Of a stretch of 41,647 nt of DNA, positions 1 through 8,732 are shown piece after piece. The notes beneath the pieces were generated by a model, which saw nothing but the letters and a program-made list of their open reading frames with translations, had not been told where the DNA came from and made no database searches. Position 1 is the stretch's first letter. The number at the start of each line of letters is the position of its first letter. The DNA lies in contig NZ_JAJCIC010000037.1 of the NCBI RefSeq assembly GCF_020554865.1, forward strand, positions 1 to 41,647, read 5' to 3'. The DNA is from Lacrimispora sp. 210928-DFI.3.58. Its GTDB lineage: Bacteria; Bacillota; Clostridia; Lachnospirales; Lachnospiraceae. The position numbers and the translations under genes are program-made.

Positions 1-275
1 TCCATAGAGTCCATAGCGGAAGCAAGCTTGGAATCCATAACAGAGGTAAGTTTGGTCTCCATAGAGTCCATAGCGGAAGCAAGCTTGGAATCCATAACAG
101 AGGTAAGTTTGGCCTCCATAGAGTCCATAGCGGAAGCAAGCTTGGAATCCATAACAGAGGTAAGTTCTGTTTTCATAGAGTCCATAGCGGAAGCAAGTCT
201 GGAATCCATAACAGAGGTAAGTTCTGTTTTCATAGAGTCCATAGCGGAAGTAAGCTTGGAATCCATCGCAACGGA
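1..275. repeat. 57-bp tandem repeat within the partial gene
   Basis: About four and a half head-to-tail copies of a 57-bp unit are visible, recognisable by the recurring blocks TCCATAGCGGAAGCAAG and TCCATAACAGAGGTAAG. Copies differ only at a few positions (TTTGGCC, TTTGGTC or TTCTGTTTTC at the unit joints). The array continues past the window start. The unit length is a multiple of three, so copy-number change keeps the minus-strand reading frame. Confidence 0.9.
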
Positions 276-332
276 CAATTTGGAATCAATCAGTTCGGCA
301 ATGGCCTGCAGATCATCTCTTGTTAATGCCAT
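1..332 (-). CDS. Tandem-repeat coiled-coil-like protein, partial (C-terminus beyond window)
   Basis: Reading the minus strand from an ATG at 332 gives an open frame of 110 codons that runs off the window edge without a stop. It opens MALTRDDLQAIAELIDSKLS and then becomes near-perfect 19-residue repeats of the form MDSKLASAMDSMETKLTSV, encoded by a 57-bp tandem DNA repeat. A ribosome site (AAGAAAGGATG) lies just upstream of the ATG. The regular hydrophobic spacing (Leu, Met, Val) with Ser, Asp and Lys suggests a helical or coiled-coil rod. There is no signal peptide in the visible part. Function is unknown. The opposite strand is also open across the repeat, but it has no ribosome site and continues into the promoter region, so the minus-strand reading is preferred. 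Confidence 0.7.
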   Translation of the reverse strand, partial: MALTRDDLQAIAELIDSKLSVAMDSKLTSAMDSMKTELTSVMDSRLASAMDSMKTELTSVMDSKLASAMDSMEAKLTSVMDSKLASAMDSMETKLTSVMDSKLASAMDSM

Positions 333-371
333 AATATCACATCCTTTCTTATGGCTTGACAGTAAATTAAA

Positions 372-396
372 TACATTTTACCACATCAAAAATGTA
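372..396. promoter_or_regulatory. Inverted repeat upstream of the repeat-protein gene
   Basis: TACATTTT and AAAATGTA form an 8-bp perfect inverted repeat separated by 9 bases, 40 bp upstream of the minus-strand start codon. TTGACA is also present further upstream on the minus strand (rc of 412-417). No convincing -10 could be assigned, so this is only a candidate operator or promoter region. Confidence 0.3.
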
Positions 397-494
397 AAGT
401 CTATGAAATTGTCAAGGTAGGATGTCTGGGTTTCATTTATGGGAGCAGGGAACTTAAGGGAAAGAAAACGCAGATGAAAAATATAGAATTATAA

Positions 495-539
495 AGAAAA
501 ATCCTGGAAATACAGCAACAAATATGCTATTTCCAGGAT
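495..539 (-). terminator. Intrinsic terminator of tRNA-Leu
   Basis: ATCCTGGAAATA and TATTTCCAGGAT form a 12-bp perfect stem. On the minus strand the stem is followed by TTTTTCTTT, the expected shape of a rho-independent terminator, 22 bases after the tRNA 3' end. Confidence 0.85.
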
Positions 540-560
540 CCTTCCCTGCCAAGGGTGTAA

Positions 561-643
561 TGCCGGCAGCGGGACTTGAACCCGCACGCGGTTACCCGCA
601 ACAGATTTTGAGTCTGCATCGTCTGCCATTCCGACACGCCGGC
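561..643 (-). tRNA. tRNA-Leu (anticodon CAA)
   Basis: The minus strand folds as an 83-nt class II tRNA. The acceptor stem is GCCGGCG with UGCCGGC plus discriminator A, there is a T arm containing GGGTTCAAGTCCC, and the anticodon loop CUCAAAA gives CAA, reading UUG leucine codons. A long variable arm follows the anticodon stem. The terminal CCA is not encoded and must be added. A promoter (663-691) and a terminator (495-539) flank it, so it appears to be a single-gene transcript. Confidence 0.95.
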
Positions 644-662
644 GTTTGTTACAACGATGATT

Positions 663-691
663 ATTTTATCATAGGATAGTGACTTTGGCAA
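663..691 (-). promoter_or_regulatory. Sigma-A promoter for tRNA-Leu
   Basis: On the minus strand TTGCCA, a 17-base spacer, then TAAAAT, ending 19 bases before the tRNA 5' end. Confidence 0.7.
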
Positions 692-704
692 GTATTTTTT
701 TACA

Positions 705-733
705 TTGAAAAAGAGGCGCTTTTATTGTATGAT
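705..733 (+). promoter_or_regulatory. Sigma-A promoter for the zf-HC2/polA run
   Basis: TTGAAA, 17-base spacer, TATGAT. It is placed 43 bp before the start codon of the zf-HC2 gene and is divergent from the tRNA promoter. Confidence 0.65.
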
Positions 734-775
734 GGTAGGAGATTTGATTAAAATGATAGACAGGAGGTGCTGGCT

Positions 776-1120
776 GTGACCTGCAGGGAGGCGGAGCGTC
801 TGGTGATGCCTTATATCAATGGGAGCATTACAGATGAGGAGCTGGAGGGCTTTTTGGAGCATATTGAGACCTGTGAGAATTGCAGGGAGGAGCTGGAAAT
901 CTATTTTACGGTGGATGTAGGCATCCGGCAGCTGGATCAGGGCACCGGTACCTATAATATCAAAGGAGCTCTGGAGACGGCTCTTGCGCTGTCACGTCAG
1001 AGGATACATACCCTGCATCTGCTCCAGACAGCGCGCTATGCGGTGAATACCTTGTGCTTTTGGTCTGTGCTCATGATTCTTATCATCCAGTTCAGAATGT
1101 GGGGGCAGAACGGGTTTTAG
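776..1120 (+). CDS. Small membrane protein with N-terminal zinc-finger (zf-HC2) domain
   Basis: A 114-residue protein. Cys3, then His29-x3-Cys33-x2-Cys36 match the anti-sigma-type zf-HC2 zinc finger. A single hydrophobic segment at about residues 88-105 near the C-terminus suggests a membrane anchor with the finger in the cytoplasm. The GTG at 776 is chosen because AGGAGG at 762-767 lies 8 bases before it; an earlier in-frame GTG overlaps that site. No sigma factor gene is adjacent, so an anti-sigma role is not established. polA follows on the same strand after a palindromic repeat. Confidence 0.75.
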   Translation: MTCREAERLVMPYINGSITDEELEGFLEHIETCENCREELEIYFTVDVGIRQLDQGTGTYNIKGALETALALSRQRIHTLHLLQTARYAVNTLCFWSVLMILIIQFRMWGQNGF

Positions 1121-1160
1121 CAGGGTTTTACAGTGATTTTCAGACTCGTTCAGAAGGAAG

Positions 1161-1272
1161 CCTACATGCGCCCGGCAGCGGACGCGCCACCATACCATGA
1201 AATCCCGGCGGGCGCATTTGGCATACCTGAATACATGCCGCCTATCCGGCGGCAGGATTTTCATAGTAAGAA
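1161..1272 (+). repeat. Dispersed palindromic repeat, copy A
   Basis: Two stem-loops in tandem. The first has ATGCGCCCG pairing with CGGGCGCAT, the second TGCCGCC pairing with GGCGGCA. The whole ~110-bp unit recurs at 5503-5612, and its first half at 25369-25430. It lies between the zf-HC2 stop codon and polA. It contains no gene. Confidence 0.8.
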
Positions 1273-1283
1273 AGGCAGACAGA

Positions 1284-4019
1284 ATGGACAAATTAGTTTT
1301 GATCGATGGACACAGCATATTAAACCGTGCATTTTACGGAGTGCCGGACCTGACAAATTCCGAGGGCCTGCACACCAACGCAGTGTACGGTTTTTTGAAT
1401 ATCATGTTCAAGATACTGGAGGAGGAAAAGGCAGACCATCTGGCAGTGGCTTTTGATCTGCCCAAGCCCACCTTCCGCCACATAAAATACGATGCCTACA
1501 AGGGCACGCGCAAGCCCATGCCCCAGGAGCTCCATGAGCAGGTTCCGCTCATGATGGAGGTGCTTCAGGCGATGGAGGTGCCTATCCTTACGCTGGAGGG
1601 ATATGAGGCGGATGATATCCTGGGAACCGTGGCAAAGCGGTGCCAGGCAGCCGGCACAGAGGTTTCCATTGTATCCGGAGACAGGGATCTGCTCCAGCTG
1701 GCAGACATGCATATCAAGATCAGGATCCCTAAGACAAGCAGAGGCACAACAGAGATCTATGATTATTACCCGGATGATGTAAAAAAGGAGTATCAGGTAA
1801 CCCCAACAGAATTTATTGATGTAAAGGCTCTCATGGGAGATTCCTCGGACAATATCCCAGGAGTGCCCTCCATTGGAGAAAAGACGGCAACCAATATCAT
1901 CGTGTCCTATGGCAGTATTGAAAATGCATACGCCCATGTAAGCGAGATCAAGCCTCCCAGGGCGCAGAAGGCATTGGCAGAGCATTATGACATGGCCCAA
2001 ATGAGCAAGGAGCTGGCGACCATCTGTATTGACTGTCCTGTGGAATTCGCCTATGAGGATGCAAAGATCGGAAATCTGTACACGCCGACAGCCTTCCAGT
2101 ATATGAAGCGTTTGGGCTTTAAGTCTATTTTGAGCAGGTTTGACGCTTCTGCCATGGACAATGAGAAGGAAGAAAAGGTGGAGGAGCATTTCCGCGTCAT
2201 TACAGAGAAAAGGGAGGTCTCAAAGCTGTGGAAGAGGGCGGAGGCTGCCGGAATTTTGGGACTGTCCCTGATCACGGGAACGGAAAAGGGCCTCTGTGAG
2301 GAACCAGAACAGCTTTCCTTCCATTTTGAAGAAGCGGAGGAGAAAATCTCCTTAGACCCGATCGCAGGCCTTGCAGTGGCTTTTGGGGAGGAGGACATCT
2401 ACTGTATCCGGGCAGGAAAGGAGATACCGGGGGAAAGCCTGCTTGCAGAGGCAAGGAAGCTTTGCAGTGTGAAAAAAGGACAGCCGGAGGCAAAGGAAGT
2501 ATGGGTGCTTGATCTAAAATCTCTGCTTTCATTCCTGGAGACCGGAGATGATGCCAATATATATGATGGCGGCGTGGCAGCCTATCTGTTAAATCCCTTA
2601 AAGGATTCCTACAGTTATGACGAGCTTGCCAGAGATTACCTGGGACTGGCCTTCCCCTCCCAGACAGAGCTGCTGGGAAAGGAACAGCTGGGAGACGCCC
2701 TTCTGCGGGGGGAGGAGAAGGCCTCTGCCTGCGCCTGCTATATGGCCTATACTGCATGGAAGACATCGGAGATCCTAAAAAAGCAGCTTCAGGCTACGGA
2801 GATGGAACGCCTTTATGAGGAGATTGAAATGCCGCTGATCTACAGCCTCCATCATATGGAAAAGGAAGGCGTTAAGGTAGAGCGTGGAGAGCTTGTGGCC
2901 TATGGCAACAGGCTGAAGGTGGGAATTGATGCCCTTGAAAAGGAGATCTACCAGGAAACAGGAAAGGAATTTAACATCAATTCCCCGAAGCAGCTGGGAG
3001 AGATCCTCTTTGGAGAGATGAAGCTGCCTGGCGGGAAGAAGACAAAAACAGGGTATTCCACTGCTGCGGACGTGCTGGAGAAGCTGGCTCCGGAGCATCC
3101 GGTGGTACAGAAGATCCTGGATTACAGACAGCTCACAAAGCTGAATTCCACCTATGCAGAGGGCCTGGCGGCCTTTATCGGCGAGGATGGAAGGATACAC
3201 GGCAAATTCAACCAGACCATAACGGCCACAGGGCGCATCAGCAGCACAGAGCCCAACCTTCAGAATATTCCGGTGAGGATGGAGCTGGGAAGGGAGATAA
3301 GAAAGGTTTTTGTGCCAAAGGAGGGCTGCGTGTTTGTGGATGCGGACTACTCCCAGATCGAGCTGCGCATCCTGGCCCATATGTCGGGAGATGAACGGCT
3401 GATCGAGGCCTACCGTTCCTCCCAGGATGTTCACGCTACAACGGCGTCCCAGGTGTTCCATGTGCCCTTAGAGGAGGTAACGCCCCTTCAGAGGCGGAAT
3501 GCAAAGGCGGTGAACTTTGGCATTGTGTACGGTATCAGCGCCTTCGGCCTCAGTGAGGACTTAAGTATTTCCAGGAAGGAAGCCTTGGAATATATCAATC
3601 GGTATTTTGAGACCTATCCAAAGGTAAAGGAATTCCTGGACAGTCTGGTAAGTCAGGGCAAGGAAATGGGCTATGTATCCACTCTGTACGGCAGGCGCAG
3701 GCCCATCCCGGAGTTTAAATCCTCTAATTTCATGCAGCGCCAGTTCGGAGAGCGGGTGGCGATGAATTCGCCGATCCAGGGAACAGCGGCGGATATCATG
3801 AAGATCGCCATGATCGCAGTGGACAGGGAGCTGAAAAGGCGGAATTTAAAATCCAGGATCGTGCTCCAGATACACGATGAGCTGCTGATCGAGACAGCAG
3901 CGGATGAGGTGGAGGAGGTAAAGGCCCTTCTCACGGACAAGATGAAGCATGCCGCCGATTTAAAGGTCTCCCTGGAGGTGGATGCCCAGGTGGGAAATTC
4001 TTGGTTTGATGCCAAATAG
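1284..4019 (+). CDS. polA: DNA polymerase I
   Basis: 911 residues, family A DNA polymerase used in repair and Okazaki fragment maturation. The N-terminus is a FEN-like 5' nuclease (LIDGHSILNRAFYG, then EADDILGT and GDRDLLQL). The polymerase motifs are intact: motif A VDADYSQIELR with Asp686, the O-helix RRNAKAVNFGIVYG near 736-750, and motif C QIHDELL with Asp865. In the middle 3'-5' exonuclease-like domain the expected Asp-x-Glu motif is not visible, so proofreading is probably lost, as in many Firmicute and Thermus Pol I enzymes. The ATG at 1284 begins the conserved MDKLVLIDGHS; the upstream extension overlaps the palindromic repeat. coaE starts 19 bases after the stop. Confidence 0.97.
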   Translation: MDKLVLIDGHSILNRAFYGVPDLTNSEGLHTNAVYGFLNIMFKILEEEKADHLAVAFDLPKPTFRHIKYDAYKGTRKPMPQELHEQVPLMMEVLQAMEVPILTLEGYEADDILGTVAKRCQAAGTEVSIVSGDRDLLQLADMHIKIRIPKTSRGTTEIYDYYPDDVKKEYQVTPTEFIDVKALMGDSSDNIPGVPSIGEKTATNIIVSYGSIENAYAHVSEIKPPRAQKALAEHYDMAQMSKELATICIDCPVEFAYEDAKIGNLYTPTAFQYMKRLGFKSILSRFDASAMDNEKEEKVEEHFRVITEKREVSKLWKRAEAAGILGLSLITGTEKGLCEEPEQLSFHFEEAEEKISLDPIAGLAVAFGEEDIYCIRAGKEIPGESLLAEARKLCSVKKGQPEAKEVWVLDLKSLLSFLETGDDANIYDGGVAAYLLNPLKDSYSYDELARDYLGLAFPSQTELLGKEQLGDALLRGEEKASACACYMAYTAWKTSEILKKQLQATEMERLYEEIEMPLIYSLHHMEKEGVKVERGELVAYGNRLKVGIDALEKEIYQETGKEFNINSPKQLGEILFGEMKLPGGKKTKTGYSTAADVLEKLAPEHPVVQKILDYRQLTKLNSTYAEGLAAFIGEDGRIHGKFNQTITATGRISSTEPNLQNIPVRMELGREIRKVFVPKEGCVFVDADYSQIELRILAHMSGDERLIEAYRSSQDVHATTASQVFHVPLEEVTPLQRRNAKAVNFGIVYGISAFGLSEDLSISRKEALEYINRYFETYPKVKEFLDSLVSQGKEMGYVSTLYGRRRPIPEFKSSNFMQRQFGERVAMNSPIQGTAADIMKIAMIAVDRELKRRNLKSRIVLQIHDELLIETAADEVEEVKALLTDKMKHAADLKVSLEVDAQVGNSWFDAK

Positions 4020-4038
4020 AGAAAAGAGGAGAAACAAG

Positions 4039-4689
4039 ATGGAACAGATTCCTTTTATCCTGGGCCTTACAGGCGGCGTGGGAGCCGGAAAGAGCACTGT
4101 GCTGGATATCCTGAAGGAGGATTTCGGCTTTTATGTGATCCAGGCAGACCAGACCGCAAAGGAGCTTATGGAGCCCGGAATGGCAGGATATGAGGCAGTA
4201 TGCCGGTATCTGGGTCCTGATATATTAGATGGGGACGGAAGGATCAACCGTCCCCTTATGGCGGAGATCATATTCGGAGACAGGCAGAAGCGGGAGGAAG
4301 TGGACCGTCTGACCCATCCTCTGACCTGGAAGCGGGTGATGGAGGATGCACATGCCCACAGGGATCAGCCCGTAGTGATCGAAGCAGCCATTCCTTCAAA
4401 AGAATTTCGTGACAAGTGTGACGAAATGTGGTATCTTTATACATCGAGGGAGAACCGTGCGAAAAGGCTTAAGGCCAGCCGGGGATATTCTGATGAAAAG
4501 ATCAGAAATATCATGGAAAGCCAAGCAGATGAGGACACCTTCCGAAGATTTTCGGACGCAGTGATCGACAATAATGGGACAGCCCAGGAGACAAAGGCCC
4601 AGATCACACTTCTTTTACAGACAGATCTATTACAGACAAATGGCAGGCGGCCAGATACATCCGCTGATAAAAACAAGACAAAGGATTGA
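4039..4689 (+). CDS. coaE: Dephospho-CoA kinase
   Basis: 216 residues. Catalyses the last step of coenzyme A synthesis, ATP-dependent 3'-phosphorylation of dephospho-CoA. The P-loop GGVGAGKST occupies residues 12-20 after the typical LGLTGG start, and the lid region with ENRAKRLKAS and the Arg-rich C-terminal helix are present. The ribosome site AAGAGGAG lies 7 bases before the ATG. The polA-coaE order, and the walJ-like gene only 10 bases downstream, suggest one operon. Confidence 0.95.
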   Translation: MEQIPFILGLTGGVGAGKSTVLDILKEDFGFYVIQADQTAKELMEPGMAGYEAVCRYLGPDILDGDGRINRPLMAEIIFGDRQKREEVDRLTHPLTWKRVMEDAHAHRDQPVVIEAAIPSKEFRDKCDEMWYLYTSRENRAKRLKASRGYSDEKIRNIMESQADEDTFRRFSDAVIDNNGTAQETKAQITLLLQTDLLQTNGRRPDTSADKNKTKD

Positions 4690-4699
4690 CACATATATC

Positions 4700-5497
4700 A
4701 TGAGAATGGTTAGCATTGCAAGCGGGAGCAGCGGAAACTGCATTTACATAGGCTCCGATGATACCCATATCCTGGTGGATGCCGGTATCAGCAACAAACG
4801 GATCGAACAGGGATTAAATGAGATCGGCTTAAAGGGAAGTGAGTTAAGCGGCATCTTGATCACCCATGAGCACTCAGACCACATCAAGGGCTTGGGGGTT
4901 CTGGCCAGAAAGCATCATATTCCCATTTACGGCACCCAGGAAACATTAGAGGAGATCGCAGGCACAGGCAGTCTGGGAAAATTTGATACAGGGCTTCTCA
5001 CACCGGTGAGGCCGGACGTGGACTTTTTTGTGGGTGACTTAAGAGTAAAACCCTTCCGCATTGACCATGACGCTGTAAATCCGGTAGCCTACCGTGTGCA
5101 GAGGGGAGAAAAGTCGGTGGCAGTGGCAACGGACATGGGGCATTTTGACCAGTATATCATCGAACATCTCCAGGGACTGGATGCTGTGCTGCTGGAATCC
5201 AACCACGATGTGAGAATGCTGGAAACAGGGCCGTATCCGTACTATTTAAAACGCAGGATCCTGGGAGATCACGGTCATCTGTCCAATGAAACAGCGGGCC
5301 GCCTGTTAAACTGCATTCTTCATGACAAACTGAAAAAGATATTTTTAGGCCATCTGAGCAAGGAAAATAATTACGAGGAGCTTGCATACGAGACTGTCAG
5401 ACTGGAGATCGATGAGGGGGACAGCCCCTACGGAGCGTCCGATTTTTCCATTTCCGTGGCAGGAAGGGACAGGATGAGCGAGATCGTTTACGTGTAG
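4700..5497 (+). CDS. MBL-fold metallohydrolase, YycJ/WalJ family
   Basis: 265 residues. A metallo-beta-lactamase fold protein of the YycJ/WalJ type, whose members act as DNA-processing exonucleases or companions of the WalKR cell-wall system. The zinc motif THEHSDH is at residues 55-61, with later metal ligands in GHLSNE and the C-terminal GHLSKENN. The start at 4700 gives the conserved opening MRMVSIASGSSGNC; an ATG two codons later is also possible because the ribosome site is weak (AAAGGA). No walKR genes are in the window, so the role here is inferred from the family only. Confidence 0.85.
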   Translation: MRMVSIASGSSGNCIYIGSDDTHILVDAGISNKRIEQGLNEIGLKGSELSGILITHEHSDHIKGLGVLARKHHIPIYGTQETLEEIAGTGSLGKFDTGLLTPVRPDVDFFVGDLRVKPFRIDHDAVNPVAYRVQRGEKSVAVATDMGHFDQYIIEHLQGLDAVLLESNHDVRMLETGPYPYYLKRRILGDHGHLSNETAGRLLNCILHDKLKKIFLGHLSKENNYEELAYETVRLEIDEGDSPYGASDFSISVAGRDRMSEIVYV

Positions 5498-5502
5498 GAA
5501 AA

Positions 5503-5612
5503 CCTTTATGCGCCCGACTGGCGGACGCGCCACCGCACCAAAAAGTCTGGCGGGCGCATTGGTCATACATGAATACATGCCGCTACTTGGCGGCGGAACT
5601 TTTATACTAAGA
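5503..5612 (+). repeat. Dispersed palindromic repeat, copy B
   Basis: Same two-hairpin unit as 1161-1272. ATGCGCCCG pairs with CGGGCGCAT, then GCCGC pairs with GCGGC around a changed loop. It starts 6 bases after the walJ-like stop codon and ends before the ACT gene. The stem sequences are conserved while loop bases differ. Confidence 0.8.
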
Positions 5613-5635
5613 ACTGGAAGAGGAGAATGAAACGT

Positions 5636-5908
5636 ATGAGCAAGGCAATTATTACGGTAGTAGGAAAAGACACAGTGGGAATTATTGCAAAGGTTTGTAC
5701 CTATCTGGCAGAGAACCACATCAATATTCTGGATATCTCCCAGACCATTGTCCAGGATTATTTTAACATGATGATGATCGTGGATATCAGCGGCACAGAT
5801 AAGCCCTTTGGACAGGTATCAGACGACCTGGAACAGGTGGGAGAAGGCATTGGCGTAAAGGTAAAGATCCAGAGAGAAGAAATTTTTACAAAAATGCACC
5901 GTATCTGA
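5636..5908 (+). CDS. ACT domain protein (UPF0237 type)
   Basis: 90 residues, the usual length for this single-ACT-domain family. It opens [20 protein letters not shown], typical of the GcvR-like ACT fold that binds small metabolites. The ATG at 5636 is chosen because GGAAGAGGAG ends 10 bases before it; an earlier in-frame ATG at 5627 sits right against that site. It is followed 43 bases later by a UPF0210 gene, a pairing conserved across many bacteria. The ligand is unknown. Confidence 0.9.
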   Translation: MSKAIITVVGKDTVGIIAKVCTYLAENHINILDISQTIVQDYFNMMMIVDISGTDKPFGQVSDDLEQVGEGIGVKVKIQREEIFTKMHRI

Positions 5909-5951
5909 TGAAAGCGCGACAGCGGATGACGAAGGAAGGGACTTGAGCAGC

Positions 5952-7316
5952 ATGATTAATATATATGAAGTAAATGAGACAAACAACATGATCGAGCATG
6001 AGAAGCTGGACGTGCGCACCATCACCATGGGTATCAGCCTGCTGGACTGCGCAGACAGCGATCTGGATGCCCTCAATGAAAAAATATACAAGAAGATCAC
6101 GACTCTTGCAAAGGATCTGGTTGCCACAGGAAAAGACATTGAGAGAGACTTTGGGATCCCCATTGTCAATAAGCGCATTTCCGTTACTCCGATCGCTCTG
6201 GTAGGCGGAGCTGCCTGCAGGACGCCGGAGGACTTTGTGACCATTGCAAAGACCCTGGACCGGGCGGGTAAGGAGGTAGGAGTCAACTTTATCGGCGGCT
6301 ATTCTGCCCTGGTGAGCAAGGGAATGACCACAGCAGATAAGAACCTGATCCTGTCCATTCCCCAGGCCCTGGCAGAGACGGACTGCGTGTGCAGCTCCGT
6401 CAATGTGGGCTCCACCAAAACAGGCCTCAATATGGACGCAGTAGAGCTGATGGGCCGTATTGTGACAGCCACGGCAGAGTCTACAAAGGACAGAGATTCC
6501 CTGGGCTGCGCAAAGCTGGTGGTATTCTGCAATGCGCCGGATGATAATCCCTTTATGGCAGGCGCCTTCCACGGCGTGACGGAGGCAGACGCGATCATCA
6601 ATGTGGGCGTCAGCGGCCCCGGCGTAGTAAAAGTTGCTCTGGAGAAGGCAAGAGAGGCGAATTTTGAGGTCCTCTGTGAGACCATCAAGAAGACAGCCTT
6701 TAAGATCACCCGTGTGGGACAGCTGGTGGCTCAGGAGGCCTCCAAGCGTTTGGGCATTCCCTTTGGCATTATTGACCTCTCTCTGGCTCCCACCCCTGCA
6801 GTAGGTGACAGCGTGGCGGAGATCCTGGAGGAGATCGGCTTAGAGCGCGTAGGCGCACCAGGCACAACGGCAGCCCTTGCCATGTTAAATGACCAGGTAA
6901 AAAAGGGCGGAGTGATGGCATCCTCCTATGTGGGCGGCCTTAGCGGCGCATTCATCCCTGTCAGCGAGGATCAGGGCATGATCGACGCTGTGAGCCTGGG
7001 AGCCCTTACCATTGAAAAGCTGGAGGCTATGACCTGTGTCTGCTCTGTGGGACTTGATATGATCGCCATTCCCGGAGATACGCCTTCCAGTACCATCGCC
7101 GGCATCATTGCAGACGAGGCAGCCATTGGAATGGTGAACCAGAAGACCACGGCAGTGCGTCTGATCCCTGTGATCGGAAAAGGTGTGGGAGATACCGCAG
7201 AATTTGGAGGCCTTTTAGGCTATGCGCCCATTATCCCGGTGAATACCTTTTCCTGTGAGAAGTTTGTCACAAGAGGCGGCAGGATCCCTGCACCGATCCA
7301 CAGCTTTAAGAATTAA
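5952..7316 (+). CDS. UPF0210 (DUF711, PFL-family) protein
   Basis: 454 residues, full length for UPF0210. Recognised from [28 protein letters not shown] and the glycine-rich C-terminal segments ([12 protein letters not shown]). The family has a pyruvate-formate-lyase-like fold but no established reaction. Start codon: GAAGGAAGGG precedes both a TTG at 5943 and the ATG at 5952; the ATG has better spacing. Its constant partner is the ACT protein just upstream, so a ligand-regulated enzyme is a reasonable but unproven idea. Confidence 0.9.
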   Translation: MINIYEVNETNNMIEHEKLDVRTITMGISLLDCADSDLDALNEKIYKKITTLAKDLVATGKDIERDFGIPIVNKRISVTPIALVGGAACRTPEDFVTIAKTLDRAGKEVGVNFIGGYSALVSKGMTTADKNLILSIPQALAETDCVCSSVNVGSTKTGLNMDAVELMGRIVTATAESTKDRDSLGCAKLVVFCNAPDDNPFMAGAFHGVTEADAIINVGVSGPGVVKVALEKAREANFEVLCETIKKTAFKITRVGQLVAQEASKRLGIPFGIIDLSLAPTPAVGDSVAEILEEIGLERVGAPGTTAALAMLNDQVKKGGVMASSYVGGLSGAFIPVSEDQGMIDAVSLGALTIEKLEAMTCVCSVGLDMIAIPGDTPSSTIAGIIADEAAIGMVNQKTTAVRLIPVIGKGVGDTAEFGGLLGYAPIIPVNTFSCEKFVTRGGRIPAPIHSFKN

Positions 7317-7344
7317 GCTGCAGGGCAAAAGGCGGGAGAGACAT

Positions 7345-7986
7345 ATGAGGCTATATCTGATACGCCACGGGCGGCAATGCAGCCGCCTGTGCAATGTAAA
7401 TGTGGATCTGAGCGAGGAGGGTTACCGCCAGGCAGCTCTGGTGGGGGAAAGGCTTTTCCGTCAGAATATACAGGCGGTGTATTCCAGCGACCTTCTGCGG
7501 GCAGTGGAGACGGCCCAGGCTGCCAATCTTTACTGGAATGTGGAGCATATGGTGCGCCCTGAGCTGCGGGAGATCTCCTTTGGGGACATGGAGGGCCTGA
7601 CGGATGAGGAGATCGCCAGGCGTTTCGCAGACTTTAAGGCAGAGCAGAGCCGGATGGAAGAGGACATCCCCTATCCAGGCGGAGAGTGCGCCGGGGATGT
7701 GATAAGGCGTGCAGAGCCTGTGTTTATGGAGATGGCAGCTAGCGGCTTTGAGCGTGTTGCCGTTGTTACTCATGGAGGCGTCATCCGTGCCATGACAGCC
7801 CATTATCTGGGGATTCCTCCGGCAAAGTGGCGGCTTTTGGGAAAGGACCTGGAGAACTGCAGTATTACAGAGTTATTATGGAATGAAAAGCAGAAGCGTT
7901 TTACAGTGGAGCGTTTCAATGATTACGCCCATCTGGAGCCATATCCTGAGCTGCTTAGAAGGAGCTGGACAAACGCTTCCAATTAG
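7345..7986 (+). CDS. Histidine phosphatase superfamily protein
   Basis: 213 residues. The phosphoglycerate-mutase-like catalytic signature RHG is at residues 7-9 with His8 as the expected phospho-acceptor. The second catalytic His143 lies in VVTHGGVIRAM, and the acid region ELREISFGDMEG is intact. Such enzymes dephosphorylate small molecules; the substrate cannot be told from sequence. GCGGGAGAG lies 7 bases before the ATG. It follows the UPF0210 gene by 28 bases and precedes a HAD phosphatase by 18, suggesting cotranscription. Confidence 0.9.
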   Translation: MRLYLIRHGRQCSRLCNVNVDLSEEGYRQAALVGERLFRQNIQAVYSSDLLRAVETAQAANLYWNVEHMVRPELREISFGDMEGLTDEEIARRFADFKAEQSRMEEDIPYPGGECAGDVIRRAEPVFMEMAASGFERVAVVTHGGVIRAMTAHYLGIPPAKWRLLGKDLENCSITELLWNEKQKRFTVERFNDYAHLEPYPELLRRSWTNASN

Positions 7987-8004
7987 GAGCAGGGAGTTTA
8001 GGGA

Positions 8005-8643
8005 ATGAGAAAAGGTATTATATTTGATGTAGACGGGACATTGTGGGATGCAGGAGTTCAGGTGGCAGAAGCCTGGAACTTTGTGCTCAGGGAGAAATAT
8101 CCTCAGGTGGATAAGATCATTTCATCCAAGGAGATCTACGCCAATATGGGTAAGACCATGAAGGAATTTGGAGATACGCTGTTTCCTTTCCTGCCACCGG
8201 ATCTGCGGGGAAAGGTGCTGGATGACTGCATGGATTACGAAAACCGGTATTTGGAGGACCATCCGGGGCTTCTGTATCCGGAGGTGAGAGAGGTCCTGCG
8301 CCAGCTGAACTGGCAGTATGATCTGTTTATTGTCAGCAACTGTCAGAGAGGCTATATCGAGATGCTGATGAGAGCCTGCGGCATTCAGGAATATATCCGC
8401 GATATCGAATGCTTCGGCAACACCGGCCTGTCCAAAGGGGACAATATCCGCATGGTGATCGACCGCAACCATTTGGATGAGTGCTTTTACGTGGGAGATA
8501 CGGCCATGGACGGTCAGGCGGCTGCCTTTGCAGGGATTCCCTTTGTCTTTGCCTCCTATGGATTTGGGAGGGCGGACGAGGCCGTGGGGACGATCAATTC
8601 CTTTGCAGATCTGCTGAGTCTGGCAAAGAAGCTTTTGGGATAG
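8005..8643 (+). CDS. HAD-family phosphatase (phosphoglycolate phosphatase-like)
   Basis: 212 residues. Motif I is DVDGT with Asp8 (nucleophile) and Asp10. A helical cap follows, then motif II IVSNC, a lysine near LSKGDN, and motif IV YVGDTAMDG. This is a subclass I HAD hydrolase of the Gph/PgmB size class. The substrate is unknown. It is the last gene of the run that starts at 776; no intrinsic terminator is visible between its stop and the next promoter at 8699. Confidence 0.9.
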   Translation: MRKGIIFDVDGTLWDAGVQVAEAWNFVLREKYPQVDKIISSKEIYANMGKTMKEFGDTLFPFLPPDLRGKVLDDCMDYENRYLEDHPGLLYPEVREVLRQLNWQYDLFIVSNCQRGYIEMLMRACGIQEYIRDIECFGNTGLSKGDNIRMVIDRNHLDECFYVGDTAMDGQAAAFAGIPFVFASYGFGRADEAVGTINSFADLLSLAKKLLG

Positions 8644-8698
8644 ATCAGCGGAGCCGGGAATATTAGTTGCAAAACATATTATCATAGTAGGAAAGTGA

Positions 8699-8727
8699 TT
8701 GACAATTGGGAATCATATGAGTATAAT
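8699..8727 (+). promoter_or_regulatory. Consensus sigma-A promoter of the symporter leader
   Basis: Perfect TTGACA and perfect TATAAT with a 17-base spacer. The start of transcription is expected near 8733-8735, giving about 175 nt of leader before the symporter start codon. Confidence 0.9.
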
Positions 8728-8732
8728 TACAC

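Noticed and set aside
1..275. CRISPR array
   Set aside because: The units are contiguous tandem copies without unique spacers.
28..420. Plus-strand frame across the 57-bp repeats as a gene
   Set aside because: It has no ribosome site and runs into the upstream region of the minus-strand gene; the minus frame has a good start and a better residue pattern.
776..1120. Anti-sigma factor of a local sigma operon
   Set aside because: No sigma factor gene is adjacent; only the zinc finger and membrane segment can be supported.
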